Below, one piece after another: positions 40,431-51,913 of a stretch of 58,705 nucleotides of DNA (within the stretch, counting starts at the first letter, position 1; every line of letters starts with the position of its first letter). Under the pieces are notes generated by a model. It did no database searches. It was given only the letters and a program-made list of their open reading frames with translations, and was not told where the DNA came from. Source of the DNA: Pseudomonas sp. GM78. GTDB taxonomy: Bacteria; Pseudomonadota; Gammaproteobacteria; Pseudomonadales; Pseudomonadaceae. Where the stretch lies: NCBI RefSeq assembly GCF_000282475.1, contig NZ_AKJF01000070.1, forward strand, positions 1 through 58,705, in the 5' to 3' direction. The translations under genes were made by a program, and so were the position numbers.

Positions 40431-41849
40431 TCAACTCAGGCCGTTGCGAATGCGTTTGCGCGCACTGCGCGTCAGGCGGATCGACAGCATCAGCGCCGCG
40501 CAGCTCAGGCCGACGATCAGGCCCTGCCACAGGCCGCTCGGGCCGCTTGGCGTGCCGAACCAGTCGGTCAGACCGAGGGCGTAGCCCACCGGCAGGCCGA
40601 TGCCCCAGTAGGCGAACAGCGTCAGGATCATCGTCACCCGGGTGTCCTGATAGCCGCGCAACGCGCCGGCCGCCGTGACCTGGATCGCATCGGAAAACTG
40701 GAACAGCGCCGAATACACGATCAACATCGCCGCCACCTTGATCACCGTCGGGTCCGCCGTGTAGATCGTGGCGATGTGCTCGCGCAGCAACAGCATCATG
40801 CTCGCCGAGAGACAAGCGTATGCCAGCGCCGTGCCCATGCCCACACCCGCGGCGAAGCGCGCTTCACGGGGTTGCTCGCGCCCCAGTGCCTGGCCGACCC
40901 GCACGGTCACGGCCATGCCCAGGGAGTAGGGGATCATGAACACCAGCGAGCTGAAGTTCAGGGCGATCTGGTGCCCGGCGACCACGGTGGCGCCGAGGCT
41001 GCCGATCAACAGGGCGATGACCGCGAAAATGCTCGACTCGGCGAACACGGCAATGCCGATGGGCAGGCCGATGCCCAGCAGGCGCTTGATCACCGACCAC
41101 TGCGGCCAGTCGAAACGGCTGAACAGCTGGCTCGATTGATACGCCGGCGCCCAGCGCTCCCAGCCGGCCATGCCCAGGGCCATCACCCACATCACGATCG
41201 CCGTGGCCCAGCCGCAACCGACGCCGCCCATGGCCGGCACACCGAAGTGGCCATAGATGAACACATAGTTCAGCGGGATGTTCAGCGCCAGGCCGCACAG
41301 GCCCAGGACCATCGCCGGGCGGGTGCGACCCAGGCCGTCGCTGAAGCAGCGCAGCACATGGTAGAGCGCGACCGCGGGCAGTCCGCTGGCGATGCCGTGC
41401 AGGTACTGCATGCAGGGGCCGATCAGTTCGGGATCGACCTTCATCACCCGCAAGATGGGTTCGGCGCACAGCAGCATACCGGTCGCCAGCAGGCCCACCA
41501 CCAGGGCCAGCCACAGTGCCTGGCGCACGATCGGGCCGATTTCGCTGTGCGTACCGGCACCGAAGCGCTGGGCGACTTTCGGCGTGGTGGCCAGCAACGT
41601 GCCGGTCATCAGCAGGAACACCGGCACCCAGATCGAGTTGCCCAGCGCCACCGCCGCCAGGTCGCGCGGCCCGACCCGCCCGGCCATCACCGCGTCGACG
41701 AAGCCCATCGCCGTGGTGGCCAGCTGCGCGATCATGATCGGCAAGGCCAGGCCGAGCAGGTTTTTCAGCTCCAGGCGGACCCGGGCGGGGCGGGAGAGGG
41801 TGGGGCTGGAGGTGTGTTCAGTCACGGAGTTCAAGGGCAAAACGTCCAA
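40431..41849 (-). CDS. MATE-family multidrug efflux transporter (NorM/PmpM-like)
   Basis: A 472-residue, twelve-helix MatE protein with the two pseudo-symmetrical halves (each opening with a GLALPIMIAQLA-type helix) and PYSLGMAVTVRVGQALG in the second. MATE pumps exchange cationic drugs for Na+ or H+. It is convergent with tusA and divergent from pdxB. Substrate is not predictable from sequence. Confidence 0.9.
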   Translation of the reverse strand: MDVLPLNSVTEHTSSPTLSRPARVRLELKNLLGLALPIMIAQLATTAMGFVDAVMAGRVGPRDLAAVALGNSIWVPVFLLMTGTLLATTPKVAQRFGAGTHSEIGPIVRQALWLALVVGLLATGMLLCAEPILRVMKVDPELIGPCMQYLHGIASGLPAVALYHVLRCFSDGLGRTRPAMVLGLCGLALNIPLNYVFIYGHFGVPAMGGVGCGWATAIVMWVMALGMAGWERWAPAYQSSQLFSRFDWPQWSVIKRLLGIGLPIGIAVFAESSIFAVIALLIGSLGATVVAGHQIALNFSSLVFMIPYSLGMAVTVRVGQALGREQPREARFAAGVGMGTALAYACLSASMMLLLREHIATIYTADPTVIKVAAMLIVYSALFQFSDAIQVTAAGALRGYQDTRVTMILTLFAYWGIGLPVGYALGLTDWFGTPSGPSGLWQGLIVGLSCAALMLSIRLTRSARKRIRNGLS

Positions 41850-41947
41850 AGATATTCATGCGCGGGTGCGCATTCTACGCGTTGACGCTGCGGTCAGGAA
41901 AAGACTGTGTTGGGCATTTGTAATTCCACCCCCTGATTCCTTCTCCT

Positions 41948-42039
41948 CTGTAGGAGCGAGGCTTGCCCGCGAAGAACGATAACGCGGAGTGTCAGGAGGA
42001 CCGCGACGTTCCGTTCGCGGGCAAGCCTCGCTCCTACAA
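41948..42039. repeat. REPIN-like inverted pair, group B variant
   Basis: CTGTAGGAGCGAGGCTTGCC (41948) and its inverse (to 42039) lie in the divergent MATE-pdxB promoter region. Confidence 0.88.
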
Positions 42040-42107
42040 CAAGCGATGCGTGCTAGGCGCCAGGTACCCTCTACGCCTACACTGCCCGTCCGCCAAAGGA
42101 GCCTGAC

Positions 42108-43250
42108 ATGCTGATCGTTGCCGACGAAAATATCCCCCTGCTCGACGCCTTCTTCCAGACATTCGGTGAAATCCGCCGGGTGCCGGGGCGTGCCATCGAC
42201 CGCGCCACCGTCGAACAGGCCGATGTACTGCTGGTGCGTTCGGTCACCCGCGTCGACCGTGCGTTGCTCGAAGGCAGCAAGGTACGTTTTGTCGGCACCT
42301 GCACCATCGGCACCGATCATCTGGACCTGGAATACTTTCAACAAGCCGGCATCACCTGGTCCAGCGCGCCGGGCTGCAACGCCCGCGGCGTGGTCGACTA
42401 CGTGCTCGGCAGCCTGCTGACCCTGGCTGAAATCGAAGGCGCCGACCTGACCCAGCGCACCTACGGCGTGGTCGGTGCCGGTGAGGTAGGGGGGCGTCTG
42501 GTCAAGGTCCTGCAGGGCCTGGGCTGGAAGGTGCTGGTCTGCGATCCGCCACGCCAGGCTGCTGAAGGGAGCGATTACGTCAGCCTTGAGCAAATCATCG
42601 AGCAGTGCGACGTCATCAGCCTACACACCCCGCTGACCCGCAAGGGCGCCCAGTCGACCTGGCACCTGTTCGATCAACGCCGCCTGAACCAGCTCAAGCC
42701 CGGCACCTGGCTGATCAACGCCAGCCGTGGCCCGGTGGTGGACAACAGCGCTTTGCGAGAGGTGCTGCTGGAGCGCGAAGACTTGCAGGCGGTACTCGAT
42801 GTCTGGGAGGGCGAGCCGGAAGTCGACGTGGCCCTGGCCGAGCTCTGCGTGCTGGCAACGCCGCACATCGCCGGGTACAGCCTCGATGGCAAGCAGCGCG
42901 GAACGGCGCAGATCTATCAGGCGTACTGCGAGTTTCTCGGGCAAGCGCCCTTGGTCAGCCTGAGCGACTTGCTGCCAGCCCCCTGGCTGTCGCAGGTGAC
43001 CTTGAGTGGGGACACCGACCCGGCCTGGGCCCTGGCGATGTTGTGCCGTGGCGTGTACGACCCGCGCCGTGACGACGCGGATTTCCGTCGCAGCCTGGTC
43101 GGCAGTGTGAGCGAGCAGCGTGCGGCGTTCGATGTGTTGCGCAAGCAGTACCCGTCGCGACGGGAGATCGACGGGTTGCAAGTGCGTATCGATGGGGATG
43201 CGCCAGCGTTGCGGCAGATCGTGGCGGCGCTGGGCGCGACGGCTATCTGA
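42108..43250 (+). CDS. pdxB: Erythronate-4-phosphate dehydrogenase
   Basis: A 380-residue D-isomer-specific 2-hydroxyacid dehydrogenase. The NAD loop [15 protein letters not shown] and substrate/catalytic segments ([28 protein letters not shown]) are complete. The C-terminal extension identifies PdxB. It oxidises erythronate-4-phosphate in pyridoxal phosphate synthesis. AAAGGAGCCTGAC precedes ATG. Confidence 0.95.
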   Translation: MLIVADENIPLLDAFFQTFGEIRRVPGRAIDRATVEQADVLLVRSVTRVDRALLEGSKVRFVGTCTIGTDHLDLEYFQQAGITWSSAPGCNARGVVDYVLGSLLTLAEIEGADLTQRTYGVVGAGEVGGRLVKVLQGLGWKVLVCDPPRQAAEGSDYVSLEQIIEQCDVISLHTPLTRKGAQSTWHLFDQRRLNQLKPGTWLINASRGPVVDNSALREVLLEREDLQAVLDVWEGEPEVDVALAELCVLATPHIAGYSLDGKQRGTAQIYQAYCEFLGQAPLVSLSDLLPAPWLSQVTLSGDTDPAWALAMLCRGVYDPRRDDADFRRSLVGSVSEQRAAFDVLRKQYPSRREIDGLQVRIDGDAPALRQIVAALGATAI

Positions 43251-43261
43251 AAATCAGGCAA

Positions 43262-43292
43262 TAAAAAACCCGGCCCTCAAGGGCCGGGTTAA
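43262..43292 (-). terminator. Terminator between pdxB and the small conserved gene
   Basis: A perfect stem AACCCGGCCC / GGGCCGGGTT closed by TCAA. On the minus strand it is followed by TTTTTTATT; on the plus strand no T-run follows. It serves mainly the 43310-43489 gene. Confidence 0.85.
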
Positions 43293-43309
43293 TGAAAACC
43301 GTGGCTACA

Positions 43310-43489
43310 TCACTTCTCTTCGGCAGGCTTGACCAATCGCTTCTCCAGTTCGCTGCACGCTTTCTGGATCATGTCTTCAGTGATCGGTACTTCGCGGCCC
43401 TGTTCATCGATAATCGAGCACCCCAGAGACTGGTCTGGCTGCGTGCGGATCACTTCAATCTTGTCATCGCTGCGTTGTTGCAAGGACAT
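43310..43489 (-). CDS. Small conserved hypothetical protein (PA1571-type)
   Basis: A 59-residue protein (MSLQQRSDDKIEVIRTQPDQ start). The body IGCSIIDEQGREVPITEDMIQ-style segment followed by an acidic helix ending in LEKRLVKPAEEK resembles a small Pseudomonas-specific family known only as hypothetical. No motif or membrane segment. ATG 43489 is chosen; the frame continues to 43504. Terminator immediately downstream. Confidence 0.75.
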   Translation of the reverse strand: MSLQQRSDDKIEVIRTQPDQSLGCSIIDEQGREVPITEDMIQKACSELEKRLVKPAEEK

Positions 43490-43724
43490 GGCCTGTCTCC
43501 TCATCAGGTTGTGTGCCTAGTGTAGAACCGTCAGGTGACCAGGCTATGACAACTCCCTGCGATCACTCCTTAACGGCACCGCCAGTCGACCAGAAATAGC
43601 CCAGCCTGGCTACCGCAACTTTAGACCAATAATGTCTAGGTACTAGACTGCACGGTCATAATTAACCTGACTCATTCTGATTCAGCCATTGCACCTCGTT
43701 GGTCGGTGTACGCTGGTCCTGTCA

Positions 43725-45515
<1,791 letters not shown>

Positions 45516-45647
45516 GTTGGCGCTGTTGAACAACCCAGTAGCCGACCTGGTAACGGCGCTCTGAAATATGCAGAAATCGCGGAGATCAGCGGCCTCATAT
45601 AGGTGGGCTAACCTTGTGCAATCTGCATATACAGGGAGGGCAACGGA

Positions 45648-46106
45648 ATGCCCATCGCCGCAAACGGGTGTCGCCTGCGCAAGTCCAGATTTGCTGAACA
45701 GGGTCGCCTTTAACTGCTGACGGCAGTCACTCATCAACGCCAACCGGTGTTTGCTGATTGGCGCTTGGGTCGCCTGTTGGTAGATCAACTGCGCTGCGCC
45801 GATGAAAGCGCTTCGGTCACTTCCATGGCCTGGGTCGTAATGCCGGATCACCTGCATTGGCTGATTGAATTGAAACATGGGACCCTGGCGGAGCTGATGT
45901 GCCGCATCAAGTCCAGAAGCAGCCGTTCGATCAATCTGGTGCGCGGTGAGCAGGGGCGATTGTGGCAGCGGGGGTATTACGATCGCGCGTTACGGCGTGA
46001 TGAGGATATCAAGGGGGCGGCGCGGTATATCGTCATGAATCCGTTGCGGGCGGGGTTGGTTGCCAAAGTTGGCGACTATCCCTTGTGGGACGCCATTTGG
46101 ATTTGA
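45648..46106 (+). pseudogene. REP-associated tyrosine transposase (RAYT), broken by an in-frame TAA
   Basis: The full frame begins at ATG 45648 (GGGAGGG upstream) and reads as a RAYT N-terminus, but codon 22 is TAA (45711-45713) where a tyrosine is expected (GRL-stop-LLTAVTHQR). The same frame continues with the transposase core: MPDHLHWLIEL with the HxH metal site, then RYIVMNPLRAGLV with the catalytic Tyr region, to a normal stop. A GTG at 45747 could restart translation of a shortened protein. A group C REPIN begins nine bases past the stop. Probably inactivated. Confidence 0.8.
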
Positions 46107-46114
46107 GGATCACA

Positions 46115-46200
46115 ATCAAAAGATTGCAGCCTGCGGCAGCTCCTACAGGGTGTACACCGTCCCACTGTAGGAGCTGCCGCAGGCTGCGATCTTTTGATCT
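46115..46200. repeat. REPIN-like inverted pair, group C, next to RAYT
   Basis: ATCAAAAGATTGCAGCCTGC and its inverse GTAGGAGCTGCCGCAGGCTG enclose a GTGTACACC-type centre. It begins nine bases after the RAYT stop and ends before the Slt gene, the arrangement expected for a REPIN and its cognate RAYT. Confidence 0.92.
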
Positions 46201-46214
46201 TGCTTCAACGAACC

Positions 46215-48143
46215 TCACTGATCATCAAAGTACCGCTCATGCCAATCCACCAGCGGCTGCGGTGAGTTGAGTTTCTGGCCGTAGATCACCGAATACGACA
46301 GCACGTTCTGTACGTACTGGCGGGTTTCGTCGAACGGGATGCTTTCTACCCAGACGTCGAAGCTCAGGTGATCGGCACCGCGCAGCCACTGGCGCACGCG
46401 GCCCGGACCTGCGTTGTAGGCGGCGGAGGCGAGGACGCGGTTGCCGTTGAACTGGCTGTGGACCTGGCTCAGGTAGGCCGCGCCGAGCTGGATGTTCTTG
46501 TCCGGTTCAAACAGTTGCTGCGGCGACGCATAAGGAATACTGAATTTTCGCGAAGTTTCCTTGGCGGTGGCGGGCATCAGTTGCATCAGGCCGCTGGCGC
46601 CGACGCTGGAGCGGGCGTCGTCCATGAAGGCGCTTTCCTGGCGGGTGATGGCGAACACCCAACTCGAATGCAAGCCACGGTTCTTGGCTTCACGCACCAG
46701 CGTGTTGCGGTGGGCCATCGGGAAGCGGATGTCCAGGTCGTCCCAGTACTGCGCCTGGCTGATGGTGCGAATCGCCGGGAAATACCATTTAAGGTCGTAG
46801 GCCAGCTTGGCCTGGGCGACCATTTCGTCGCGGCTGAAGTGGCGGCTGACGTGATACCACTCGCGGCGACCGTCGACGATTTGCCCGCGGGCATGGAATT
46901 CCAGGGCGCGGCGTATGCCAGGGGTGTTGCGCACTTTGTTGATGGTCGCCTGGCTCAGCACCAGCGGTTTGTTGTTCAGCGAATAGGGCGACTGCGAACG
47001 GTCGGCGGCGAGGAAACCATAGAAATCGCGCTCGCGGGCGAGGTTCTTGTAGAGGGTTTGCGCCTCGGGGTTTTGCGGTTGCGCCAGTTCCAGGCTGCGG
47101 GCCTGCCAGTAGCGCCAGCGGTTGGTGGTGGCCAGGTCCTGGGGCAGGCGGCGTGTCAGCTGGTAGGCATCGTCCCAGCGCGCCAGGCGCAGCAACAACC
47201 GCATGCGCCATTCAGACACGGTGTTATCGCGCAGTTCAGGGTCGTATTTGGTCATCATGTCCAGCGCGCGGCTGTCGTAACGTCGCGCCAGGGTCAGCCC
47301 GATTTCCCGGGCGATGGCCACTTTTTCGTCGCGCGAGAAGTGCATGCTGCTGGCGTAACCGTCGAGCAGGGCCATGGCCCTGTCCGGGTCCTGGCGGGCG
47401 AGGCGGCGCAGGCCGAGGCTGACCACGTCGGACATCGGTTCGTCGGCCGGAACGAAGCGCGACGGCGAATTGAGCAGCTCCGGATTCTGTGCCACATCGA
47501 TCAGCAGGCGGCCACGGGGGGCGAGGGTGGTCAAGCCATTGACCAGGCTGCCGGCCAGTGGGTAGTTGCGCGCCTGGGCGGCGAGCTTAGTGCGTTCCCA
47601 GCGCTTCTGCTCGGTCAACTGGCCTTCGGCGGCCCACATGCCGAACAGGGCGTCACAGGCGGCCGGTTGCGTCTTGCCGGTCAGCCAGAGCTTGTTGGCG
47701 TTGGCGTAACCTTCGGTCTTGAGGTTGTGGCTGATCTGGTACTGCGCGTTCAGGCAGTCCAGTTCGGTGAAATTCATCTTCGGGTCGTAATACTTGACGA
47801 ACGTTGCCCAGTCGCCGCGTTCGGCCAGCCAGCGCAACCAGCGCAGCTTCATCCAGTTGGCCTGTGGCAGGTCGCCGTGTTCGGCGAGGAACTTCTCGAT
47901 CTCGGCATTGCTCGCGGTTTTCAGGCGCGCGGTCAGCTCGTCGTAGGCCAGGTACGGTTCCAGCGGATAGTCGGCCAGGGCCTGGCTGTAACGGAAGTAC
48001 GGGCCGGTGTCGCCCTTGGCCAGAGCGCGCTTGGCCTCATCGTAGTACTGGCGTTGGGTGGACAGGTCCACCGCCTGGACGGATTGAACGGCAGCGGCAG
48101 AAAGTAAAAAACAGGACAAAAGATTGAGAAGGCGACTGCGCAT
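46215..48143 (-). CDS. slt: Soluble lytic murein transglycosylase (Slt-type)
   Basis: A 642-residue protein with a signal peptide (MRSRLLNLLSCFLLSAAAVQSVQA). A long alpha-superhelical U-domain is followed by the SLT catalytic domain: ITRQESAFM with catalytic Glu, GASGLMQLMPATA and VLASAAYNAGPGRVRQW. It cleaves peptidoglycan glycosidic bonds, forming 1,6-anhydro ends. ATG 48143 heads the signal peptide; longer frames to 48191 add unlikely residues. Confidence 0.92.
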   Translation of the reverse strand: MRSRLLNLLSCFLLSAAAVQSVQAVDLSTQRQYYDEAKRALAKGDTGPYFRYSQALADYPLEPYLAYDELTARLKTASNAEIEKFLAEHGDLPQANWMKLRWLRWLAERGDWATFVKYYDPKMNFTELDCLNAQYQISHNLKTEGYANANKLWLTGKTQPAACDALFGMWAAEGQLTEQKRWERTKLAAQARNYPLAGSLVNGLTTLAPRGRLLIDVAQNPELLNSPSRFVPADEPMSDVVSLGLRRLARQDPDRAMALLDGYASSMHFSRDEKVAIAREIGLTLARRYDSRALDMMTKYDPELRDNTVSEWRMRLLLRLARWDDAYQLTRRLPQDLATTNRWRYWQARSLELAQPQNPEAQTLYKNLARERDFYGFLAADRSQSPYSLNNKPLVLSQATINKVRNTPGIRRALEFHARGQIVDGRREWYHVSRHFSRDEMVAQAKLAYDLKWYFPAIRTISQAQYWDDLDIRFPMAHRNTLVREAKNRGLHSSWVFAITRQESAFMDDARSSVGASGLMQLMPATAKETSRKFSIPYASPQQLFEPDKNIQLGAAYLSQVHSQFNGNRVLASAAYNAGPGRVRQWLRGADHLSFDVWVESIPFDETRQYVQNVLSYSVIYGQKLNSPQPLVDWHERYFDDQ

Positions 48144-48356
48144 GAGACGTCCGGACAGAAAAAACATGACAAGTGCTGGCGATGCCCACACTGAATTCTC
48201 CGTAGCTTAGCCTTTTGCCAGCAACCGGTGAAAGCTTTGCCGTCCCGTCTGCATCAGTTCGCAACATTTGTCGTGCAGAGTGTTGCCAGGGTGAAAATGC
48301 CGGCCTGCTGAGGCCCCAATTCAGGTAGAATGCGCGCCCGGTTTTTGGAGAAGCTC

Positions 48357-50276
48357 ATGACCCTGCTCAAATTCAGCGATGTGTCCCTTGCTTTCGGCGC
48401 TATGCCGTTGTTGGACAAGGTGTCCTGGCAGATCGCCCGTGGAGAGCGGGTGTGCATCATCGGCCGCAACGGCACTGGCAAGTCCAGCATGATGAAGCTC
48501 GTCAAGGGCGACCAGAAGCCCGATGACGGCTCGGTTTGGCGCGCACCCGGGCTCAAGATTGGCGAATTGCCGCAAGAATTGCCGGTAGCCGACGAGCGGA
48601 CAGTGTTCGACGTGGTTGCCGAAGGCCTGGACGGCGTTGGCGCCTTGCTCGCCGAATATCACCACCTGAGCCAGAACATCGTCACCGATGCCGACCTGGA
48701 CAAGCTGATGCACGTCCAGCACGACCTCGAAGCCCGTGACGGCTGGCGTTTGCAGACCCTGGTCGACAGCACCCTGAGCCGCTTGCAGTTGCCGGCCGAC
48801 AAGACCCTCGCCGAATTGTCCGGTGGCTGGCGTCGTCGCGTGCTGCTGGCCCAGGCCCTGGTGTCCGAGCCGGACCTGCTGCTGCTCGACGAACCAACCA
48901 ACCACCTGGACATCGGTGCGATCGCCTGGCTGGAAGAAGCGCTGAAGGATTTCCAGGGCGCCGTGCTGTTCATCACGCACGACCGTTCTTTCCTGCAGAA
49001 CCTGGCAACCCGCATCCTGGAACTGGATCGGGGTGGCCTGATCGACTGGAACGGCGACTACGCCAGTTTCCTGGTGCACAAGGAAGCCGAACTGGCCGCC
49101 GAAGCCACCGCCAACGCGCTGTTCGACAAGCGCCTGGCCCAGGAAGAAGTGTGGATTCGCCAGGGCATCAAGGCTCGTCGTACCCGTAACGAAGGCCGCG
49201 TACGCGCCCTGAAGGCCCTGCGCGTCGAGCGCAGCGAGCGTCGTGAGCGCACCGGCAAGGCCAATATCCAGCTGGAAACCGCCGACAAGTCTGGCAAGCA
49301 GGTGATGGTGCTCGAGAACGTGAGCTTCGCTCACCCGGGCGGTCCGTTCCTGATCAAGGACTTCTCCATGGTGCTGCAGCGCGGCGACCGCATCGGTCTG
49401 CTCGGCGCCAACGGCACCGGCAAGACCACGCTGCTCAAGCTGATGCTCAGCGGCCTGCAGCCCACCAGCGGCAAAGTGGAAGAGGGGACGAAGATCGACG
49501 TTGCCTACTTCGACCAGTTGCGCCACCAGCTGGACCTGGAAAAGACCGTGATCGATAACGTCGCCGAAGGTCGCGACTTCATCGATATCGACGGCCAGAG
49601 CCGCCACGTGCTGAGCTACCTCGGCGACTTCCTGTTCAGCCCGCAGCGTGCCCGCACGCCGGTCAAGGCGCTGTCCGGGGGCGAGCGTGCCCGTCTGTTG
49701 CTGGCCAAGCTGTTCAGCAAGCCGGCGAACCTGCTGGTGCTCGACGAACCGACCAACGACCTCGACGTTGAAACCCTCGAACTGCTCGAAGAAGTCTTGC
49801 TGACCTTCAACGGCACCGTGCTGATGGTCAGCCACGACCGGGCATTCCTCGACAACGTGGTCACCAGCACCCTGGTGTTCGAAGGTGAAGGCAAGGTTCG
49901 CGAATACGTCGGTGGTTACCAGGACTGGCTGCGCCAGGGCGGTTCACCGCGCCTGCTGGGCGTGACCGAGAGCAAGTCCGGCAAGGCCGACCTGAACTCC
50001 GCCGTGGTCAAGGCCGAGCCTGCTCCTGTTGCGGCCGCCGTCGAGGCGCCGTTGGCGAAGAAGAAGCTCAGCTACAAGCTGCAGCGTGAGCTGGAAGCGT
50101 TGCCGGGCCAGATCGAAGCCATGGAGCAGCAGATCGTCGCGGTTGAGGGTCAGATGGCCGATGCCGGCTTCTACCTGCGTCCGGCAACGGAAACCGCCGC
50201 CGTGATCGCGCAGCTGGCGCAGTTGCAGGCTGAACTCGACATCATGGTCGAGCGCTGGGCCGAGCTGGATGCCTGA
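48357..50276 (+). CDS. ABC-F ATPase, Uup-like
   Basis: A 639-residue protein with two ABC domains and no membrane helices. Domain 1 has GRNGTGKSS, LSGGWRRRVLLAQAL and LLLLDEPTNHLD; domain 2 has GANGTGKTT, LSGGERARLLLAKLF and LLVLDEPTNDLD. The C-terminal coiled coil (after about 550) is that of Uup. ABC-F proteins act on ribosomes; Uup is linked to transposon excision and branched-DNA handling. ATG 48357 (MTLLKFSDVS) is the family start. Confidence 0.9.
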   Translation: MTLLKFSDVSLAFGAMPLLDKVSWQIARGERVCIIGRNGTGKSSMMKLVKGDQKPDDGSVWRAPGLKIGELPQELPVADERTVFDVVAEGLDGVGALLAEYHHLSQNIVTDADLDKLMHVQHDLEARDGWRLQTLVDSTLSRLQLPADKTLAELSGGWRRRVLLAQALVSEPDLLLLDEPTNHLDIGAIAWLEEALKDFQGAVLFITHDRSFLQNLATRILELDRGGLIDWNGDYASFLVHKEAELAAEATANALFDKRLAQEEVWIRQGIKARRTRNEGRVRALKALRVERSERRERTGKANIQLETADKSGKQVMVLENVSFAHPGGPFLIKDFSMVLQRGDRIGLLGANGTGKTTLLKLMLSGLQPTSGKVEEGTKIDVAYFDQLRHQLDLEKTVIDNVAEGRDFIDIDGQSRHVLSYLGDFLFSPQRARTPVKALSGGERARLLLAKLFSKPANLLVLDEPTNDLDVETLELLEEVLLTFNGTVLMVSHDRAFLDNVVTSTLVFEGEGKVREYVGGYQDWLRQGGSPRLLGVTESKSGKADLNSAVVKAEPAPVAAAVEAPLAKKKLSYKLQRELEALPGQIEAMEQQIVAVEGQMADAGFYLRPATETAAVIAQLAQLQAELDIMVERWAELDA

Positions 50277-50287
50277 ATGATCCTGCA

Positions 50288-50329
50288 ATAAAAAAGCCCG
50301 GCACTCAGTGATGAGCGCCGGGCTTTTCA
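50288..50329. terminator. Bidirectional terminator between uup-like and usp genes
   Basis: The stem AAAAGCCCGGC / GCCGGGCTTTT with a loop of about 13 bases has T-runs on both strands. It sits ten bases past the uup-like stop. Confidence 0.9.
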
Positions 50330-50361
50330 TATGCAGTGCAATCTGCGGATTACTGCGGATC

Positions 50362-50455
50362 CTTGTGGGAGCGAGCCTGCTCGCGAAAGCGGTTCAACAT
50401 TCAACAAATTTGTCGATTGTCGCAACGCATTCGCGAGCAGGCTCGCTCCCACAGG
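50362..50455. repeat. REPIN-like inverted pair, group B variant
   Basis: TTGTGGGAGCGAGCCTGCTC (50363) and its inverse (to 50455) lie between the terminator and the universal stress gene. Confidence 0.88.
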
Positions 50456-50469
50456 AAGGGCAGGTGTTA

Positions 50470-50910
50470 TCAGCTTTTGCTTTGCAGGCGCACTGCAAGC
50501 ACATCGCAAGGCGCGCCGTGCAGGACGTCGTTGGCGGTGGAGCCCAGCAGCAGTGCCAGGCCATGGCGGCCGTGACTGCCGACCACGATCATGTCGCACC
50601 CTTGCTCCTTGGCCAGGTGGTGAATTTCCTGGCGTGGCTGGCCGTAGGTCAGGTGGCTGTATTCCCTGGAGAGCTCAGGGTATTTCAAGATCAGGCGATC
50701 GAGTCGCTCCTTGGCCTGGTCGAACTGCTGTTGTTGCAGTTGTGACAGGTCCATTGGCACATCGCCACCAAAGGCCATGGCCATCGGCTCGACGATGTGC
50801 ACCAGGGACAATTTCGCCCCATTGCTCACCGCCAGCTCGCGAGCACGGTGGATGACAGGGTCGCACTCTTCGGTCAGGTCTACAGCGACCAGAATATGGT
50901 TGTAGGGCAT
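50470..50910 (-). CDS. Universal stress protein (UspA family)
   Basis: A 146-residue single-domain Usp. The N-terminal strand HILVAVDLTEEC and the ATP-binding loop GSHGRHGLALLLGSTA (G-2x-G-9x-G(S/T)) are present. AGGAGG is placed nine bases before ATG 50910, which rules out the longer frame to 51069. Usp proteins support survival under stress and anaerobiosis. Divergent from the gene at 51015. Confidence 0.92.
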   Translation of the reverse strand: MPYNHILVAVDLTEECDPVIHRARELAVSNGAKLSLVHIVEPMAMAFGGDVPMDLSQLQQQQFDQAKERLDRLILKYPELSREYSHLTYGQPRQEIHHLAKEQGCDMIVVGSHGRHGLALLLGSTANDVLHGAPCDVLAVRLQSKS

Positions 50911-51014
50911 GAGGTGCTCCTCCTGAGGATTGCAATATTGGTAAGTATGGCTGGTTTCAAGCGCATTGGCTCCAAAGTGACTCAATGCGCTCATCAAGAA
51001 TCGGGAGTACAGAT

Positions 51015-51452
51015 ATGACGGTCTGGATAGTGGTGTCAATCCTGCTGGTGGTGCTGAGCCCCCTGGCATGGCTGCGACCCTCGCGCCATCAGAGCGGGCG
51101 CATGGCCCTGCGCATGGAGGCGCGACGCATTGGCCTGGCCATGCAGCTGGCGCCTCAGGAGTGGCCGCACTGGCTCAGCCAGGAGCCGCCAAACCCTTGC
51201 GCGCAGTACCATCGACCACGCCGGGGCAACCAACCGGCATGCTGGAGTTACTGGCAAAAATCACCGGGTCAGTGGGTTAACCAGTGGCAGGAGCCCTGCG
51301 ACGATCCGGCGTTGCTCAATCATTTCGAAAAGTTGCCGGCCAATGTCTACAAGGTCGAGGCCGACAAGCAGATGATTACCCTGTATTGGGGTGAGAAGGG
51401 TGAAGCGACCGTTTTGCAAAATATCGATGCCACCCTCAAGGCCCTGGCCTGA
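51015..51452 (+). CDS. Membrane-anchored hypothetical protein
   Basis: A 145-residue protein with one N-terminal helix (VWIVVSILLVVLSPLAWLRP) followed by a basic region (MALRMEARRIGLAMQLAPQ) and a Trp-rich soluble domain (CWSYWQKSPGQWVNQWQEP). GGGAG precedes ATG 51015. It is conserved in Pseudomonas at this position between usp and fadB by my recollection; no function is known. Confidence 0.72.
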   Translation: MTVWIVVSILLVVLSPLAWLRPSRHQSGRMALRMEARRIGLAMQLAPQEWPHWLSQEPPNPCAQYHRPRRGNQPACWSYWQKSPGQWVNQWQEPCDDPALLNHFEKLPANVYKVEADKQMITLYWGEKGEATVLQNIDATLKALA

Positions 51453-51474
51453 TTCCCGCGGACACCCCCATCCC

Positions 51475-51556
51475 CTGTAGGAGCTGCCGCAGGCTGCGAT
51501 CTTTTGATTTTTTAAAAGCAAGATCAAAAGATCGCAGCCTGCGGCAGCTCCTACAA
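51475..51556. repeat. REPIN-like inverted pair, group C
   Basis: CTGTAGGAGCTGCCGCAGGC (51475) and its inverse (to 51556) with GATCTTTTGATT-type junction. Confidence 0.92.
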
Positions 51557-51582
51557 AGGTTCGCGTGGTTTTTTGCAGGCAA

Positions 51583-51608
51583 TAAAAAGCCCGACAACGT
51601 CATCGGGC
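51583..51608 (-). terminator. Minus-strand intrinsic terminator with no upstream gene
   Basis: The stem GCCCGA / TCGGGC with an eight-base loop is followed on the minus strand by TTTTTATT. No minus-strand gene lies to its right before fadB, so it may end an unannotated RNA. Confidence 0.5.
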
Positions 51609-51913
51609 GGGATTGGCCAGGCAGGCCGGTAATTCGGTTTGGGCTGATCTTACGCTGGGCATTCGCCAAAAGCGTTCAATTTTTTCCCCAGGTTCCGCCA
51701 GCGTAGCCGGTTAAACACAGGCTGCCGCGAATTAGGGCGAATTTTCTAATCATTGATTCTATGAATGTCCGCTAATGCAGCCTCGTGTTGCAGGCCTTCG
51801 TCTTACAGAAATGACCGCCAAGTCGCCTCTCAACCCATACTTTGGGCGATTGACAATTGTCGGATTTTCCGTGAAGGTGGCGTACCCAAATCAAACGGGC
51901 GTATGAAATGAGC

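Noticed and set aside
48321-49835. 504-residue open frame antisense to the uup-like gene
   Set aside because: Same reason: mirror frame of a well-supported ABC-F protein.
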